From NCBI GenBank assembly GCA_947382355.1, contig CANCYR010000022.1, positions 1-48,872 on the forward strand: a DNA stretch of 48,872 nucleotides, read 5' to 3'. Origin of the DNA: an uncultured Lachnospiraceae bacterium (lineage in GTDB: Bacteria > Bacillota > Clostridia > Lachnospirales > Lachnospiraceae). Below are positions 9,263 to 17,283 of the stretch, one piece after another. A program made the position numbers and the translations under genes. The notes below the pieces were generated by a model, which saw nothing but the letters and a program-made list of their open reading frames with translations, was not told the origin of the DNA and did not search any database. Each line of letters starts with the position of its first letter. The first letter of the stretch is position 1.

Positions 9263-10252
9263 ATGGCAGATTTTAAAGACATTATCGGACAGGAACAATT
9301 GGCAGAGCATTTGCAAAATGCCATAAAGACAGGAAAGGTTGCCCATGCTTATATTATAAACGGGGAAAGAAGCTGCGGAAAAGAATTTGTAGCCAGAGTA
9401 TTTGCAGCAGCCCTGCAGTGTGAAGAGGAAGGGGAAAAACCCTGCGGCAAATGCCGTTCCTGCAAGCAGGCACAGAGTCAGAACCAGCCGGATATTATAA
9501 CAGTTCTTCATGAAAAGCCAAATACAATTGGCGTAGAGGACATAAGGACGAAAATCAATCATGATATTGGAATAAAGCCTTACAGCAGCCCCCGAAAAAT
9601 TTATATTATGAACGAAGGGGAAAAAATGACGGTGCAGGCGCAGAATGCCCTGTTAAAAACGTTAGAGGAGCCTCCTGCATATGCAGTCATTATGATTCTT
9701 ACAACAAATTTAGAGACGTTGCTCCCCACTATTTTAAGCAGATGTGTAGTATTGAATATGAAGCCGGTGGCTGACGAAAAAATAAAGCGGTACTTAATGG
9801 AAGAACAGCATGTTCCCGAATATAAGGCGGATGTCTGTGTGGCTTTTGCAAGAGGAAATCTGGGAAGGGCAAAGGCTCTTGCAACCAGTGAGGAATTTGA
9901 CAACATAAAGAATGAAGCAGTTACCCTGTTAAAATATATTCGTGATATGGAAATCCATGAAATTGTAGCAGCCATCAAAAAAATATCCCAGTACCAGTTT
10001 GAAATCAACGATTATCTGGACATCTTGTCAGTGTGGTATCGGGACGTGCTTCTGTTTAAGGCTACAAATGATGCCAACCACTTGATTTTTAAGGAAGAGA
10101 TACAGTATATTAGAAAGGTAGCGGACCACAGCGCCTATGAAGGCATTGAGATTATTCTGGATGCTTTGGAAAAAGCAAAGGCTAGGCTGAAAGCAAATGT
10201 GAATTTTGATTTGACTATGGAACTGCTTTTATTGACAATAAAGGAGAATTAA
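9263..10252 (+). CDS. holB: DNA polymerase III delta' subunit
   Basis: A 329-residue AAA+ clamp-loader subunit that helps load the sliding clamp during replication. It has the start FKDIIGQEQLAEHLQNAI, a modified Walker A (GERSCGKE), a four-cysteine zinc module (C..CGKCRSC), and the sensor-type segment QNALLKTLEEPPAYAVIMILTT followed by TILSRC. Length and neighbours (yaaR before, ricT one base after) match the Firmicute arrangement. Confidence 0.93.
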   Translation: MADFKDIIGQEQLAEHLQNAIKTGKVAHAYIINGERSCGKEFVARVFAAALQCEEEGEKPCGKCRSCKQAQSQNQPDIITVLHEKPNTIGVEDIRTKINHDIGIKPYSSPRKIYIMNEGEKMTVQAQNALLKTLEEPPAYAVIMILTTNLETLLPTILSRCVVLNMKPVADEKIKRYLMEEQHVPEYKADVCVAFARGNLGRAKALATSEEFDNIKNEAVTLLKYIRDMEIHEIVAAIKKISQYQFEINDYLDILSVWYRDVLLFKATNDANHLIFKEEIQYIRKVADHSAYEGIEIILDALEKAKARLKANVNFDLTMELLLLTIKEN

Positions 10253-10253
10253 C

Positions 10254-11171
10254 ATGATGAAAGTAATAGGCGTAAGGTTTCGGGTGGCAGGAAAAATTTA
10301 TTTTTTTGACCCGTTACAATTTCCTATAAAAAGCGGGGACCATGTAATTGTGGAAACGGCCAGAGGCGTAGAGTACGGAACAGTAGTAGGCGGTATCAGA
10401 GAGATAAAGGATGAGGATATCAATCAGCCTTTAAAGCCTGTTCTGCGTATTGCCACAAAGGAAGATGACCAGAAAGAGGCGGCTAACCGTTTAAAAGAAA
10501 AAGAAGCTTTTCAGATTTGCTTAGAAAAGATAGCCAAGCATGGACTTGAAATGAAGCTGATTGAGGCAGAATATACATTTGATAACAATAAGGTGCTGTT
10601 TTATTTTACCGCAGACGGAAGAATCGACTTCAGGGAGCTTGTAAAGGATTTGGCATCTGTGTTCAAAACAAGAATCGAGCTTCGCCAGATTGGCGTCCGG
10701 GATGAAACCAAAATTATCGGAGGCATTGGAATCTGCGGCAGGCCCCTTTGCTGCCACACCCATTTGTCGGAATTTGTTCCGGTTTCCATTAAAATGGCAA
10801 AGGAGCAGAATCTTTCCCTGAATCCCACCAAGATATCCGGTGTGTGCGGCAGGCTTATGTGCTGCTTAAAGCATGAGGAAGAGACCTACGAATATTTAAA
10901 TAAAAAACTTCCCAATATCGGGGATTTTGTAACCACGGAAGATGGCTTGAAGGGCGAGGTTCAAAGCGTCAATGTGCTGAGACAGCTTGTGAAAGTCATT
11001 GTGGATGTGGATGATGAAAAGGAAATTCAAGAGTACCGGGTGGACCAGCTTCGTTTCAAAAGACGTCACAAAAAGGAGAAAATGGACGTAAACGATAAGG
11101 AATTAAAGGAACTGGAGAAGCTGGAGAAACAGGAAAAACAGGAAGGAAAGTCAAAGCTGGATGACAATTAA
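10254..11171 (+). CDS. ricT: PSP1-domain protein RicT (YaaT)
   Basis: A 305-residue PSP1-domain protein. In B. subtilis RicT works with RicA and RicF in an Fe-S-containing complex that aids RNase Y-dependent mRNA processing and affects sporulation. The two Cys clusters CGRPLCC and GVCGRLMCC, which are the cluster ligands, are intact. The C-terminus is a charged Lys/Glu-rich tail with heptad-like repeats. AAGGAG lies 7 bases before the start, and holB ends one base upstream. Confidence 0.92.
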   Translation: MMKVIGVRFRVAGKIYFFDPLQFPIKSGDHVIVETARGVEYGTVVGGIREIKDEDINQPLKPVLRIATKEDDQKEAANRLKEKEAFQICLEKIAKHGLEMKLIEAEYTFDNNKVLFYFTADGRIDFRELVKDLASVFKTRIELRQIGVRDETKIIGGIGICGRPLCCHTHLSEFVPVSIKMAKEQNLSLNPTKISGVCGRLMCCLKHEEETYEYLNKKLPNIGDFVTTEDGLKGEVQSVNVLRQLVKVIVDVDDEKEIQEYRVDQLRFKRRHKKEKMDVNDKELKELEKLEKQEKQEGKSKLDDN

Positions 11172-11922
11172 GGAGAAGGAAAGGCTGGATGATTTGGGAA
11201 TCGGCGGATATGAGATTATTCAGAATCCGGAGGCTTTCTGCTTTGGCATGGATGCGGTGCTGCTTTCTGAATTTGTGAAAATCAGGGAGGGAGAAAAGGT
11301 TTTAGACCTTGGTACCGGAACCGGAATCCTGCCCATTCTGCTTGCCGCAAAAACAAGGGCAGAGCACATTACGGGTATGGACATACAGGAGTACAGTGTG
11401 GATATGGCAGCCCGAAGTGTGGAGCATAATGGGCTTTCCTCCAGAATAGATATTGTACAGGGGGATATAAAAGAAGCCTCTAAGCTGTTTGGCAGGGCGG
11501 TTTTTGATGCTGTCACCTGTAATCCGCCTTATATGATTGACGACCATGGCTTAAAGAACCCGGCTGACTGCAAGGCGATTGCCCGCCATGAGATTTTATG
11601 CACCTTTGAAGATGTTGCAAGGGAAGCGGCAGCCCTTTTAAAAGAGGGAGGCAATTTCTTTCTCATACACAGACCCTTCCGCCTTGTTGAGATTTTAAAT
11701 ACTTTAACTCAATATAAATTGGAGCCAAAAACCATGCGGTTTGTATATCCGTTTGTGGATAAAGAGCCAAATATGGTGCTGATTCATGGAAAAAAGGGAG
11801 CAAGGTCCAGAGTGACCATAGAAAGACCGCTGATTGTATATAAAGAGCCTGGTGTTTATACGGAGGAGGTTTCCGGCATTTATATACCAAAGGAAAACAA
11901 TCCTCAGGGAAGGCTGTGTTAA
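11161..11922 (+). CDS. trmN6: tRNA1(Val) (adenine(37)-N6)-methyltransferase-like protein
   Basis: A 253-residue SAM-dependent methyltransferase (YabB/YfiC type). SAM motif I is VLDLGTGTGILPILLA and the N6-adenine motif is NPPY (VTCNPPYM). It overlaps the ricT end by 11 bases, indicating translational coupling. The target base is inferred from family membership. Confidence 0.85.
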   Translation: MTIKEKERLDDLGIGGYEIIQNPEAFCFGMDAVLLSEFVKIREGEKVLDLGTGTGILPILLAAKTRAEHITGMDIQEYSVDMAARSVEHNGLSSRIDIVQGDIKEASKLFGRAVFDAVTCNPPYMIDDHGLKNPADCKAIARHEILCTFEDVAREAAALLKEGGNFFLIHRPFRLVEILNTLTQYKLEPKTMRFVYPFVDKEPNMVLIHGKKGARSRVTIERPLIVYKEPGVYTEEVSGIYIPKENNPQGRLC

Positions 11923-12011
11923 GGAAAAGGTTAGTCTTCAGTTTTCCGTATAGGAATGGAAATCGGCGTCAGGCTCAAATGTTGCGTGTTTAGAGAAAAC
12001 CGGAGAGGATA

Positions 12012-12863
12012 ATGGAAGCAGGAAAATTATTTTTATGTGCCACACCCATTGGAAATCTTGGAGATATCAGCCAGAGGGTGTTGGAAACATTAGAGCAGGC
12101 AGACCTGATTGCGGCGGAGGATACCAGAAACAGTATAAAACTTTTAAATCATTTTGGTATAAAAAAGCCATTGACCAGTTATCATGAATATAATAAAGTA
12201 GAGAAGGCAGCAGCGCTCATTGAAAAAATGAAAGCAGGCACACGGATAGCCCTTATTACTGATGCAGGTACACCTGCCATTTCCGACCCGGGAGAGGTGC
12301 TTGTAAAAATGTGTCAGGAAGCCGGCATTGCAGTCACATCCCTGCCGGGACCGGCAGCCTGTATTACGGCGCTAACCTTATCGGGGCTTAGTACAAGGAG
12401 ATTTTCCTTTGAAGGGTTTCTGCCTTCAGACAAGGGAGAGAAAAAACAGATTTTAGAGGAGCTTTCCAAAGAGACCAGAACCATGATTTTATACGAAGCC
12501 CCTCATCATCTGAAAAGAACCTTAAAAGAGCTTTATGAAGCGGTAGGGAACCGGAAGCTTACTCTTTGCAGGGAGCTTACCAAGAAATTTGAAACGGTTT
12601 TTCCCACCACTCTGCAGGAAGCCATTGCTTACTATGAGGAAAACGAGCCCAGAGGCGAATATGTATTGGTACTGGAAGGTAAAAGCCTTTTGGAAATAGA
12701 AGAAGAAAAAAGGGAAGTCTGGCAGCAGATGTCAATTTCAGAGCATATGTCCCATTACGAGGAAAAAGGCATGGACCATAAAGCCGCCATGAAACAGGTG
12801 GCAAAGGACAGGGGCATTTCCAAACGGGACGTATATCAATATCTTGTTGAGAAAAACAGTTGA
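12012..12863 (+). CDS. rsmI: 16S rRNA (cytidine(1402)-2'-O)-methyltransferase
   Basis: A 283-residue tetrapyrrole-methylase-fold enzyme that 2'-O-methylates C1402 in 16S rRNA. It opens with LFLCATPIGNLGDIS and shows AAEDTRNS, ALITDAGTPAISDPG and LPGPAACITAL, all signature segments of RsmI (YabC). It closes the yaaR-rsmI cluster. An 89-base gap separates it from trmN6. Confidence 0.94.
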   Translation: MEAGKLFLCATPIGNLGDISQRVLETLEQADLIAAEDTRNSIKLLNHFGIKKPLTSYHEYNKVEKAAALIEKMKAGTRIALITDAGTPAISDPGEVLVKMCQEAGIAVTSLPGPAACITALTLSGLSTRRFSFEGFLPSDKGEKKQILEELSKETRTMILYEAPHHLKRTLKELYEAVGNRKLTLCRELTKKFETVFPTTLQEAIAYYEENEPRGEYVLVLEGKSLLEIEEEKREVWQQMSISEHMSHYEEKGMDHKAAMKQVAKDRGISKRDVYQYLVEKNS

Positions 12864-12895
12864 CTGACAGCCTATGAATGAAAAAGGAGAAAAAA

Positions 12896-13129
12896 ATGTT
12901 AGAAAAAGTAAAAGAAATCATTCAGGAGCAATTAAATCTGGAAGGAGTGGAAATTACGGAAGAATCTTCCTTTAAAGATGATTTAGGTGCGGATTCTTTA
13001 GATTTGTTTGAATTAGTCATGGCTTTTGAGGAGGAATATGGAATAGAGATTCCTTCTGACGATTTGGAGCAGATTACAACAGTCGGCGCCGTTATAGAAT
13101 ATATTAAGAGTAAGGGCGTGGAAGCCTGA
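12896..13129 (+). CDS. acpP: Acyl carrier protein, copy 1
   Basis: A 77-residue acyl carrier protein that carries growing acyl chains on 4'-phosphopantetheine attached to S34 in the [11 protein letters not shown] motif. AAAAAGGAG (12881-12889) precedes the ATG at 12896. It is nearly identical to two further copies at 13650 and 14751. It directly follows rsmI with 32 bases between them and no promoter I can see, so it may be read through from upstream. Confidence 0.95.
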   Translation: MLEKVKEIIQEQLNLEGVEITEESSFKDDLGADSLDLFELVMAFEEEYGIEIPSDDLEQITTVGAVIEYIKSKGVEA

Positions 13130-13163
13130 ATCCAATAATTAATTATTCGTATGTGAGGTATAA

Positions 13164-13556
13164 ATGGGCAGACAAAAAGCGATGATTTTATTTCTGATAA
13201 TGATGACAGTCTCTGCAGTTTGTTTTGCGCCAAAAGAGTTTGCATTTGTCACATCCCATAAGATAAGCGGCATTATTTGTTCAGACGGATATACAAAAGA
13301 ATTTGCAAAATTGTTTTCTAAAAACAGTCATTATTATTATACGGTAGAATATAAAGTAAATGGAAGAAAATATATATCAGAGAAATATGAGAGAAGTAAT
13401 GGCAGGTTACAAAAGGGAGATATAGTGACGATTCATTACAATCCTTCCAAGCCGGGGGACATAGTGGAAAGCACATTTCCAATAATTACTCCCAGCCTTT
13501 TTCTGATAACCATTATAGGAATAATAAGCATTCAAAATTCCCGTGAAAATATATAA
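13164..13556 (+). CDS. DUF3592-like membrane protein, copy 1
   Basis: A 130-residue protein with an N-terminal hydrophobic helix (AMILFLIMMTVSAVCFA), an extracytoplasmic middle with VEYKVNGRKY and KGDIVTIHYNPSKPGDIVES, and a C-terminal hydrophobic segment. This matches the DUF3592 pattern, whose function is unknown. It is a diverged paralog of the protein at 13883. Both sit between acyl carrier protein genes, which suggests duplication together with acp, not a proven role in lipid synthesis. Confidence 0.7.
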   Translation: MGRQKAMILFLIMMTVSAVCFAPKEFAFVTSHKISGIICSDGYTKEFAKLFSKNSHYYYTVEYKVNGRKYISEKYERSNGRLQKGDIVTIHYNPSKPGDIVESTFPIITPSLFLITIIGIISIQNSRENI

Positions 13557-13567
13557 AACAAAAAATG

Positions 13568-13608
13568 TTGACAAATATATATGCAGATAATATACTCTGA
13601 TTGTCATA
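13568..13608 (+). promoter_or_regulatory. Promoter of acp copy 2 with degenerate FabT-like box
   Basis: TTGACA (13568-13573) and TATACT (13591-13596) are 17 bases apart. Just downstream is TCTGATTGTCATA (13596-13608), an imperfect version of the TTTGAnnnTCAAA palindrome seen at copy 3. Confidence 0.75.
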
Positions 13609-13649
13609 TTAATCCGAAAAAGAAAAGAAAAAGAAAAGGAGAAGCAAAT

Positions 13650-13883
13650 ATGTTAGAAAAAGTAAAAGAAATTATTCAGGAACAATTAAATTTGGATGGA
13701 GTAGAAATTACCGAAGAATCTTCTTTCAAAGATGATTTAGGTGCAGATTCCTTAGATTTGTTTGAATTGGTTATGGCTTTTGAAGAAGAGTACGGAATCG
13801 AGATTCCTTCCGATGACTTAGAGCAGATTACAACAGTTGGAGCTGTTATTGAATATATTAAGAGTAAAGGCGTAGAAGCTTAA
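13650..13883 (+). CDS. acpP: Acyl carrier protein, copy 2
   Basis: A 77-residue acyl carrier protein differing from copy 1 by about one residue (LDGVE for LEGVE). The phosphopantetheine serine S34 is intact. The ATG at 13650 follows AAAAGGAG; in-frame codons upstream (from 13581) lie within the promoter and are not coding. Its stop codon overlaps the start of the next gene by one base (TAATG). Confidence 0.95.
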   Translation: MLEKVKEIIQEQLNLDGVEITEESSFKDDLGADSLDLFELVMAFEEEYGIEIPSDDLEQITTVGAVIEYIKSKGVEA

Positions 13884-14314
13884 TGAATAGTAATACCAAT
13901 GAAAAGGATGCTAAAATTGCCAAGGTAGTAGTTATCATTATGTTTATAGCATTTGAGGCTTTTCTGGCAACTATATGGCTGCCTGAAGAAATTGCATACT
14001 TTACTTCAGAGAAAACATCAGCCGTGATTTGTTCAGACGGCTATGTAGATAAGTATCCCAGCCCCTTTACAAGGGGAAGTCATGACTATTACAACTACAT
14101 GGTGGAATATGAAGTAAATGGACAAAAATATACTTCACAGCGCTACCGAACCGGAAACGGTAAACTGCAAAAGGGGAATGTGGTTACCCTTCATTACGAT
14201 AGCTCAAATCCGCAGGATGTAAAGTACGTAAGACCACCAGTTACAAGTGCAGTTTTAATAATTTGCACAATAGCAATTATATACGATCTTAGGAAAGATA
14301 AAACTTCCAAATAA
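13883..14314 (+). CDS. DUF3592-like membrane protein, copy 2
   Basis: A 143-residue paralog of the protein at 13164, with the same layout: N-terminal membrane helix (VVVIIMFIAFEAFLATIWL), an outside domain with ICSDGYVDKY, MVEYEVNGQKYTSQRY and GNVVTLHYDSSNP, and a C-terminal helix. It is translationally coupled to acp copy 2 by a one-base overlap. The function is unknown. Confidence 0.7.
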   Translation: MNSNTNEKDAKIAKVVVIIMFIAFEAFLATIWLPEEIAYFTSEKTSAVICSDGYVDKYPSPFTRGSHDYYNYMVEYEVNGQKYTSQRYRTGNGKLQKGNVVTLHYDSSNPQDVKYVRPPVTSAVLIICTIAIIYDLRKDKTSK

Positions 14315-14348
14315 AGGAGCTGTTGCAAAAGTAGATAAATAATCTACC

Positions 14349-14368
14349 GGAGCATCGGCTCCCTTTTT
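14349..14368 (+). terminator. Intrinsic terminator
   Basis: GGAGC (14349-14353), loop ATCG, GCTCC (14358-14362), then T5. A second hairpin follows at about 14387-14443 (GGGATGTCGC with GCGATATCCC). Confidence 0.7.
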
Positions 14369-14477
14369 GTGCCTAAATATAGAAAGAGGGATGTCGCAAA
14401 ATTACCAAATTAGATAATTAAGCGATATCCCCTATTATTTTACAAAAAATTCTTAACCAGCGCCCATTCGATACCCA

Positions 14478-14624
14478 GTAGGAGGCGGCAGGGCATATAA
14501 AAGTCTTAGGGGCCTTATAAAAACGCCAGTCCTTACGCATGGTTCTTTCATGCGTTAGTACTGCTGCGTTTTTATAGAACGAGAGTGTGCCCCTAAGACT
14601 TTTATATGCCCTGCCGCCTCCTAC
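14478..14624. repeat. Large near-perfect palindrome, dispersed repeat copy 2
   Basis: A perfect 36-base inverted repeat (14478-14513 with 14589-14624) encloses a second inverted repeat, TTATAAAAACGC with GCGTTTTTATA, and a central ACGCATG/CATGCGT stem. Read on the minus strand, its centre shares CACACTCT, TAAAAACGCAGCAGT and CTGGCGTTTTTATAAGG with the element near 34565-34640. There is no coding content. It is a MITE-like or REP-like element lying just before the acp copy 3 promoter. Confidence 0.85.
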
Positions 14625-14679
14625 GTCCCCCCTCCAATCCCCCCCGCATAGCCAGTTCAAATTTTAAAAGCAAAAACAG

Positions 14680-14720
14680 TTGACAAATCCATACGCAGAT
14701 AATATACTTTGATTGTCAAA
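14680..14720 (+). promoter_or_regulatory. Promoter of acp copy 3-fabK with FabT-like operator
   Basis: TTGACA (14680-14685) and TATACT (14703-14708) with a 17-base spacer. The palindrome TTTGATTGTCAAA (14708-14720) overlaps the -10 end and matches the TTTGAnnnTCAAA core known for the MarR-type repressor FabT in streptococci. A bound repressor would block this promoter. Confidence 0.8.
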
Positions 14721-14750
14721 CTATTCCGGAAAAGAAAAGGAGAAGCAAAA

Positions 14751-14984
14751 ATGTTAGAAAAAGTAAAAGAAATTATTCAGGAACAATTGAACTTGGATGG
14801 AGTAGAAATTACAGAAGAATCCTCATTTAAGGATGATTTAGGTGCAGATTCCTTAGATTTATTTGAATTAGTCATGGCTTTTGAGGAAGAATACGGAATT
14901 GAGATTCCTTCTGATGATTTGGAGCAGATTACAACAGTTGGCGCTGTCATTGAGTATATCAAAAGCAAAGGTATGGAAGCATAA
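14751..14984 (+). CDS. acpP: Acyl carrier protein, copy 3
   Basis: A 77-residue acyl carrier protein with S34 intact, differing from copy 2 by about one residue near the end (GMEA for GVEA). AAAAGGAG lies 8-9 bases before the ATG at 14751. fabK starts at the base after its stop. This copy has the cleanest promoter and operator, so it is probably the principal FASII carrier. Confidence 0.95.
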   Translation: MLEKVKEIIQEQLNLDGVEITEESSFKDDLGADSLDLFELVMAFEEEYGIEIPSDDLEQITTVGAVIEYIKSKGMEA

Positions 14985-15911
14985 ATGAAGACCAGAATCA
15001 CGGAATTATTAGGAATTGAATATCCGATTATCCAGGGCGGCATGGCATGGGTGGCAGAATACCATCTGGCAGCAGCAGCTTCCGAGGCAGGCGGCTTGGG
15101 TATTATCGGCGCAGGCGGCGCTCCCGCTGATTTTGTAAGGGAACAGATACAAAAGGCAAAGGAATTGACGGATAAGCCCTTTGGAGTAAATGTGATGCTG
15201 ATGAATCCGGAAGCAGATGCCATTGCCAAAGTGATTGTGGAGGAAGGCGTCAAGGTAGTCACTACCGGAGCCGGCAATCCCGGAAAATACATGGCAATGT
15301 GGAAGGAAGCCGGAGTAAAGGTGATTCCTGTAGTAGCCAGTGTGGCCCTTGCCAAAATGATGGAAAGAGCCGGTGCGGATGCAGTCATTGCTGAGGGTAC
15401 GGAATCCGGCGGACATATCGGTGCGGCAACCACTATGACATTAGTGCCTCAGGTGGTGGATGCGGTTAGCATTCCGGTTATTGCAGCAGGGGGCATTGGT
15501 GATGGAAGAGGCTTTGCAGCTGCTATGATGCTGGGTGCACAGGCTGTTCAGATGGGAACCAGATTTTTGCTGGCAAAGGAATGTGTGGTACATCAGAATT
15601 ATAAGGATAAGGTTATTAAGGCAAAAGATATTGATTCCGAGGTTACGGGAAGAAGCACCGGACATCCGGTACGTTCCATCCGCAACAACATGACGAGAGA
15701 ATATTTGAAAATGGAGGCGGAAGGCGCTACTTTGGAACAGCTGGAGCAGATGACTCTTGGCTCCCTGCGGAAAGCAGTTGTAGACGGCGATGTGGTAACA
15801 GGCACTATTATGGCAGGGCAGATTGCAGGTATGGTAAAGAAAGAACAGACTTGTAAGGAAATGATGGAAGAAATCATGTCTGAGGCTAAAGCTCTTTTAA
15901 AATGTGAGTAG
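14985..15911 (+). CDS. fabK: Enoyl-ACP reductase II (FMN-dependent)
   Basis: A 308-residue FMN enzyme that performs the last reduction of each elongation cycle. The start ITELLGIEYPIIQGGMAWVAEYHLAAAASEAGGLG is typical, with ESGGHIG, VIAAGGIGDGRG and AVQMGTRFL forming the FMN/phosphate site. It follows acp copy 3 with no gap. A hairpin after it may end or attenuate the first transcript. Confidence 0.93.
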   Translation: MKTRITELLGIEYPIIQGGMAWVAEYHLAAAASEAGGLGIIGAGGAPADFVREQIQKAKELTDKPFGVNVMLMNPEADAIAKVIVEEGVKVVTTGAGNPGKYMAMWKEAGVKVIPVVASVALAKMMERAGADAVIAEGTESGGHIGAATTMTLVPQVVDAVSIPVIAAGGIGDGRGFAAAMMLGAQAVQMGTRFLLAKECVVHQNYKDKVIKAKDIDSEVTGRSTGHPVRSIRNNMTREYLKMEAEGATLEQLEQMTLGSLRKAVVDGDVVTGTIMAGQIAGMVKKEQTCKEMMEEIMSEAKALLKCE

Positions 15912-15942
15912 TACATAATGTGAGCAGCATACAATTAAGAAG

Positions 15943-15985
15943 AAATTCTCTGATTCAATATGGCAGAATCAATATAAGAGAATTT
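15943..15985 (+). terminator. Hairpin after fabK
   Basis: AAATTCTCT (15943-15951) pairs with AGAGAATTT (15977-15985); the inner bases also pair partly (GATT/AATC). There is only a weak T run. A second stem GGAGG (16045-16049)/CCTCC (16064-16068) follows. Between 15912 and 16282 there is no gene: only these stems, the operator and the repeat listed next. Confidence 0.5.
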
Positions 15986-16086
15986 AATATGAAAGAATAG
16001 CAAAAAGGTTTTCAGATAAAATTGCTTATTAAAGAGTAGTACAGGGAGGTCGGAGCATATCGGCCTCCATACTTACATTTAAATAC

Positions 16087-16099
16087 TTTGAAAATCAAA
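16087..16099 (+). promoter_or_regulatory. FabT-like operator before fabD
   Basis: TTTGAAAATCAAA is a perfect TTTGAnnnTCAAA palindrome in the context TACTTTGA, the same left context as the box at 14708. It probably co-regulates fabD onward with acp3-fabK. Confidence 0.6.
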
Positions 16100-16119
16100 A
16101 TATTTGAATGCGAATGCGA

Positions 16120-16211
16120 TATACAGATAAACGTATTATGCATATAGGCGCATGTATACAGATAAATATTTTGCGCATATAGGTGCATACAGGTAAATAC
16201 ATATAGGCAAA
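16120..16211. repeat. Degenerate tandem repeat before fabD
   Basis: Two and a half copies of a 33-35-base unit (16120-16154, 16155-16187, 16188-16211) share TATACAGATAAA and GCATATAGG segments. It is AT-rich and noncoding, and lies in the leader of the fabD transcript. Confidence 0.65.
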
Positions 16212-16282
16212 TATATATAGAGATTACATAAATAATTTGAGAATAAAGGAAAGCAATATAAAAGAAAGACGGAGGTTTTAAC

Positions 16283-17206
16283 ATGGGCAAAATAGCATTT
16301 ATGTTTCCGGGACAGGGAGCGCAGTATGTAGGAATGGGAAAGGACTTTTACGATACCATTCCTCTTTGCAGGGAGGTTTTTGAAAAAGCAAGCAAGGCCA
16401 GCGGGCTGGATGTGGAAAAGCTTTGCTTTGAGGAAAACGAACAGATTAACATTACAGAATACACACAGATTGCCATGCTGGCAGCAGAGGTTGCTATGTT
16501 AAAGGCATTGGAAGCAAAGGGAATCAAGCCTGATGTAACAGGAGGCTTAAGCCTTGGAGAATATGGCGCTTTAGTGGCAAGCGGAGTCATGAGCGAAGAG
16601 GACGTATTTAAAATAGTGCGAAAGCGCGGTATTTACATGCAGGAAGCAGTTCCTGCAGGCGGCGCCATGGTAGCTGTTCTTGGGCTGGATACAAAGGTGA
16701 TTGAAGAAGTATGCGAAAGCATTGACGGCATGGTAACCATTGCTAATTATAACTGTCCGGGACAGATTGTTATTACCGGAGAGGAAAAGGCAGTAAAGGA
16801 AGCCATGGAAAAATTAACAGAGGCAGGAGCAAAAAGGTGCGTGCCCTTAAAGGTAAGCGGCCCATTCCATTCTCCCATGTTAAAGGGAGCAGGAGAAAAG
16901 CTGGCAAAGGAGCTTGAGGAAGTGACGATTCAGGATATTGCCATTCCTTACATAGCAAATGTGACGGCGGATTATGTCACATCCAAAGAGGATGTAAAGC
17001 CGCTGCTTAAAAAGCAGGTTTCTTCTTCTGTAAAATGGCAGCAGACCATTGAACTTATGATAAAGGACGGGGTCACTACCTTTATTGAAATCGGACCGGG
17101 AAAGACTTTAACGGGATTTATGCGGAAGATTAACAGGGATGTGCAGGTTTTGAACGTGGAGAAGGTGGAAGATCTGGAAAAGGTTGCAGAGGCATTAAAG
17201 CAGTAA
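16283..17206 (+). CDS. fabD: Malonyl-CoA:ACP transacylase
   Basis: A 307-residue enzyme moving malonyl groups from CoA to ACP. FMFPGQGAQYVGMG at the start and the nucleophile S90 in GGLSLGEYGAL are plain; the partner histidine lies in VSGPFHSPML, and EIGPGKTLTGF is near the end. A GGAGG site precedes the ATG. It heads the second half of the FASII cluster. Confidence 0.95.
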   Translation: MGKIAFMFPGQGAQYVGMGKDFYDTIPLCREVFEKASKASGLDVEKLCFEENEQINITEYTQIAMLAAEVAMLKALEAKGIKPDVTGGLSLGEYGALVASGVMSEEDVFKIVRKRGIYMQEAVPAGGAMVAVLGLDTKVIEEVCESIDGMVTIANYNCPGQIVITGEEKAVKEAMEKLTEAGAKRCVPLKVSGPFHSPMLKGAGEKLAKELEEVTIQDIAIPYIANVTADYVTSKEDVKPLLKKQVSSSVKWQQTIELMIKDGVTTFIEIGPGKTLTGFMRKINRDVQVLNVEKVEDLEKVAEALKQ

Positions 17207-17283
17207 AATTTTGTTCTTTTCTATCCGGTGTATAAGATAAATAAAACATCTAATTGGAAATAAAAAGGAAAAGGAGAAGGGAA

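Noticed and set aside
14315-14450. End of an IS1182-like insertion sequence
   Set aside because: GAGCTGTTGCAAAAG and GGGATGTCGCAAAA resemble some IS ends, but no transposase fragment is present and the hairpins can be read as terminators.
16012-16290. 92-codon minus-strand frame rich in Tyr/Ile/Cys
   Set aside because: It is the translation of the AT-rich tandem repeat and leader before fabD.
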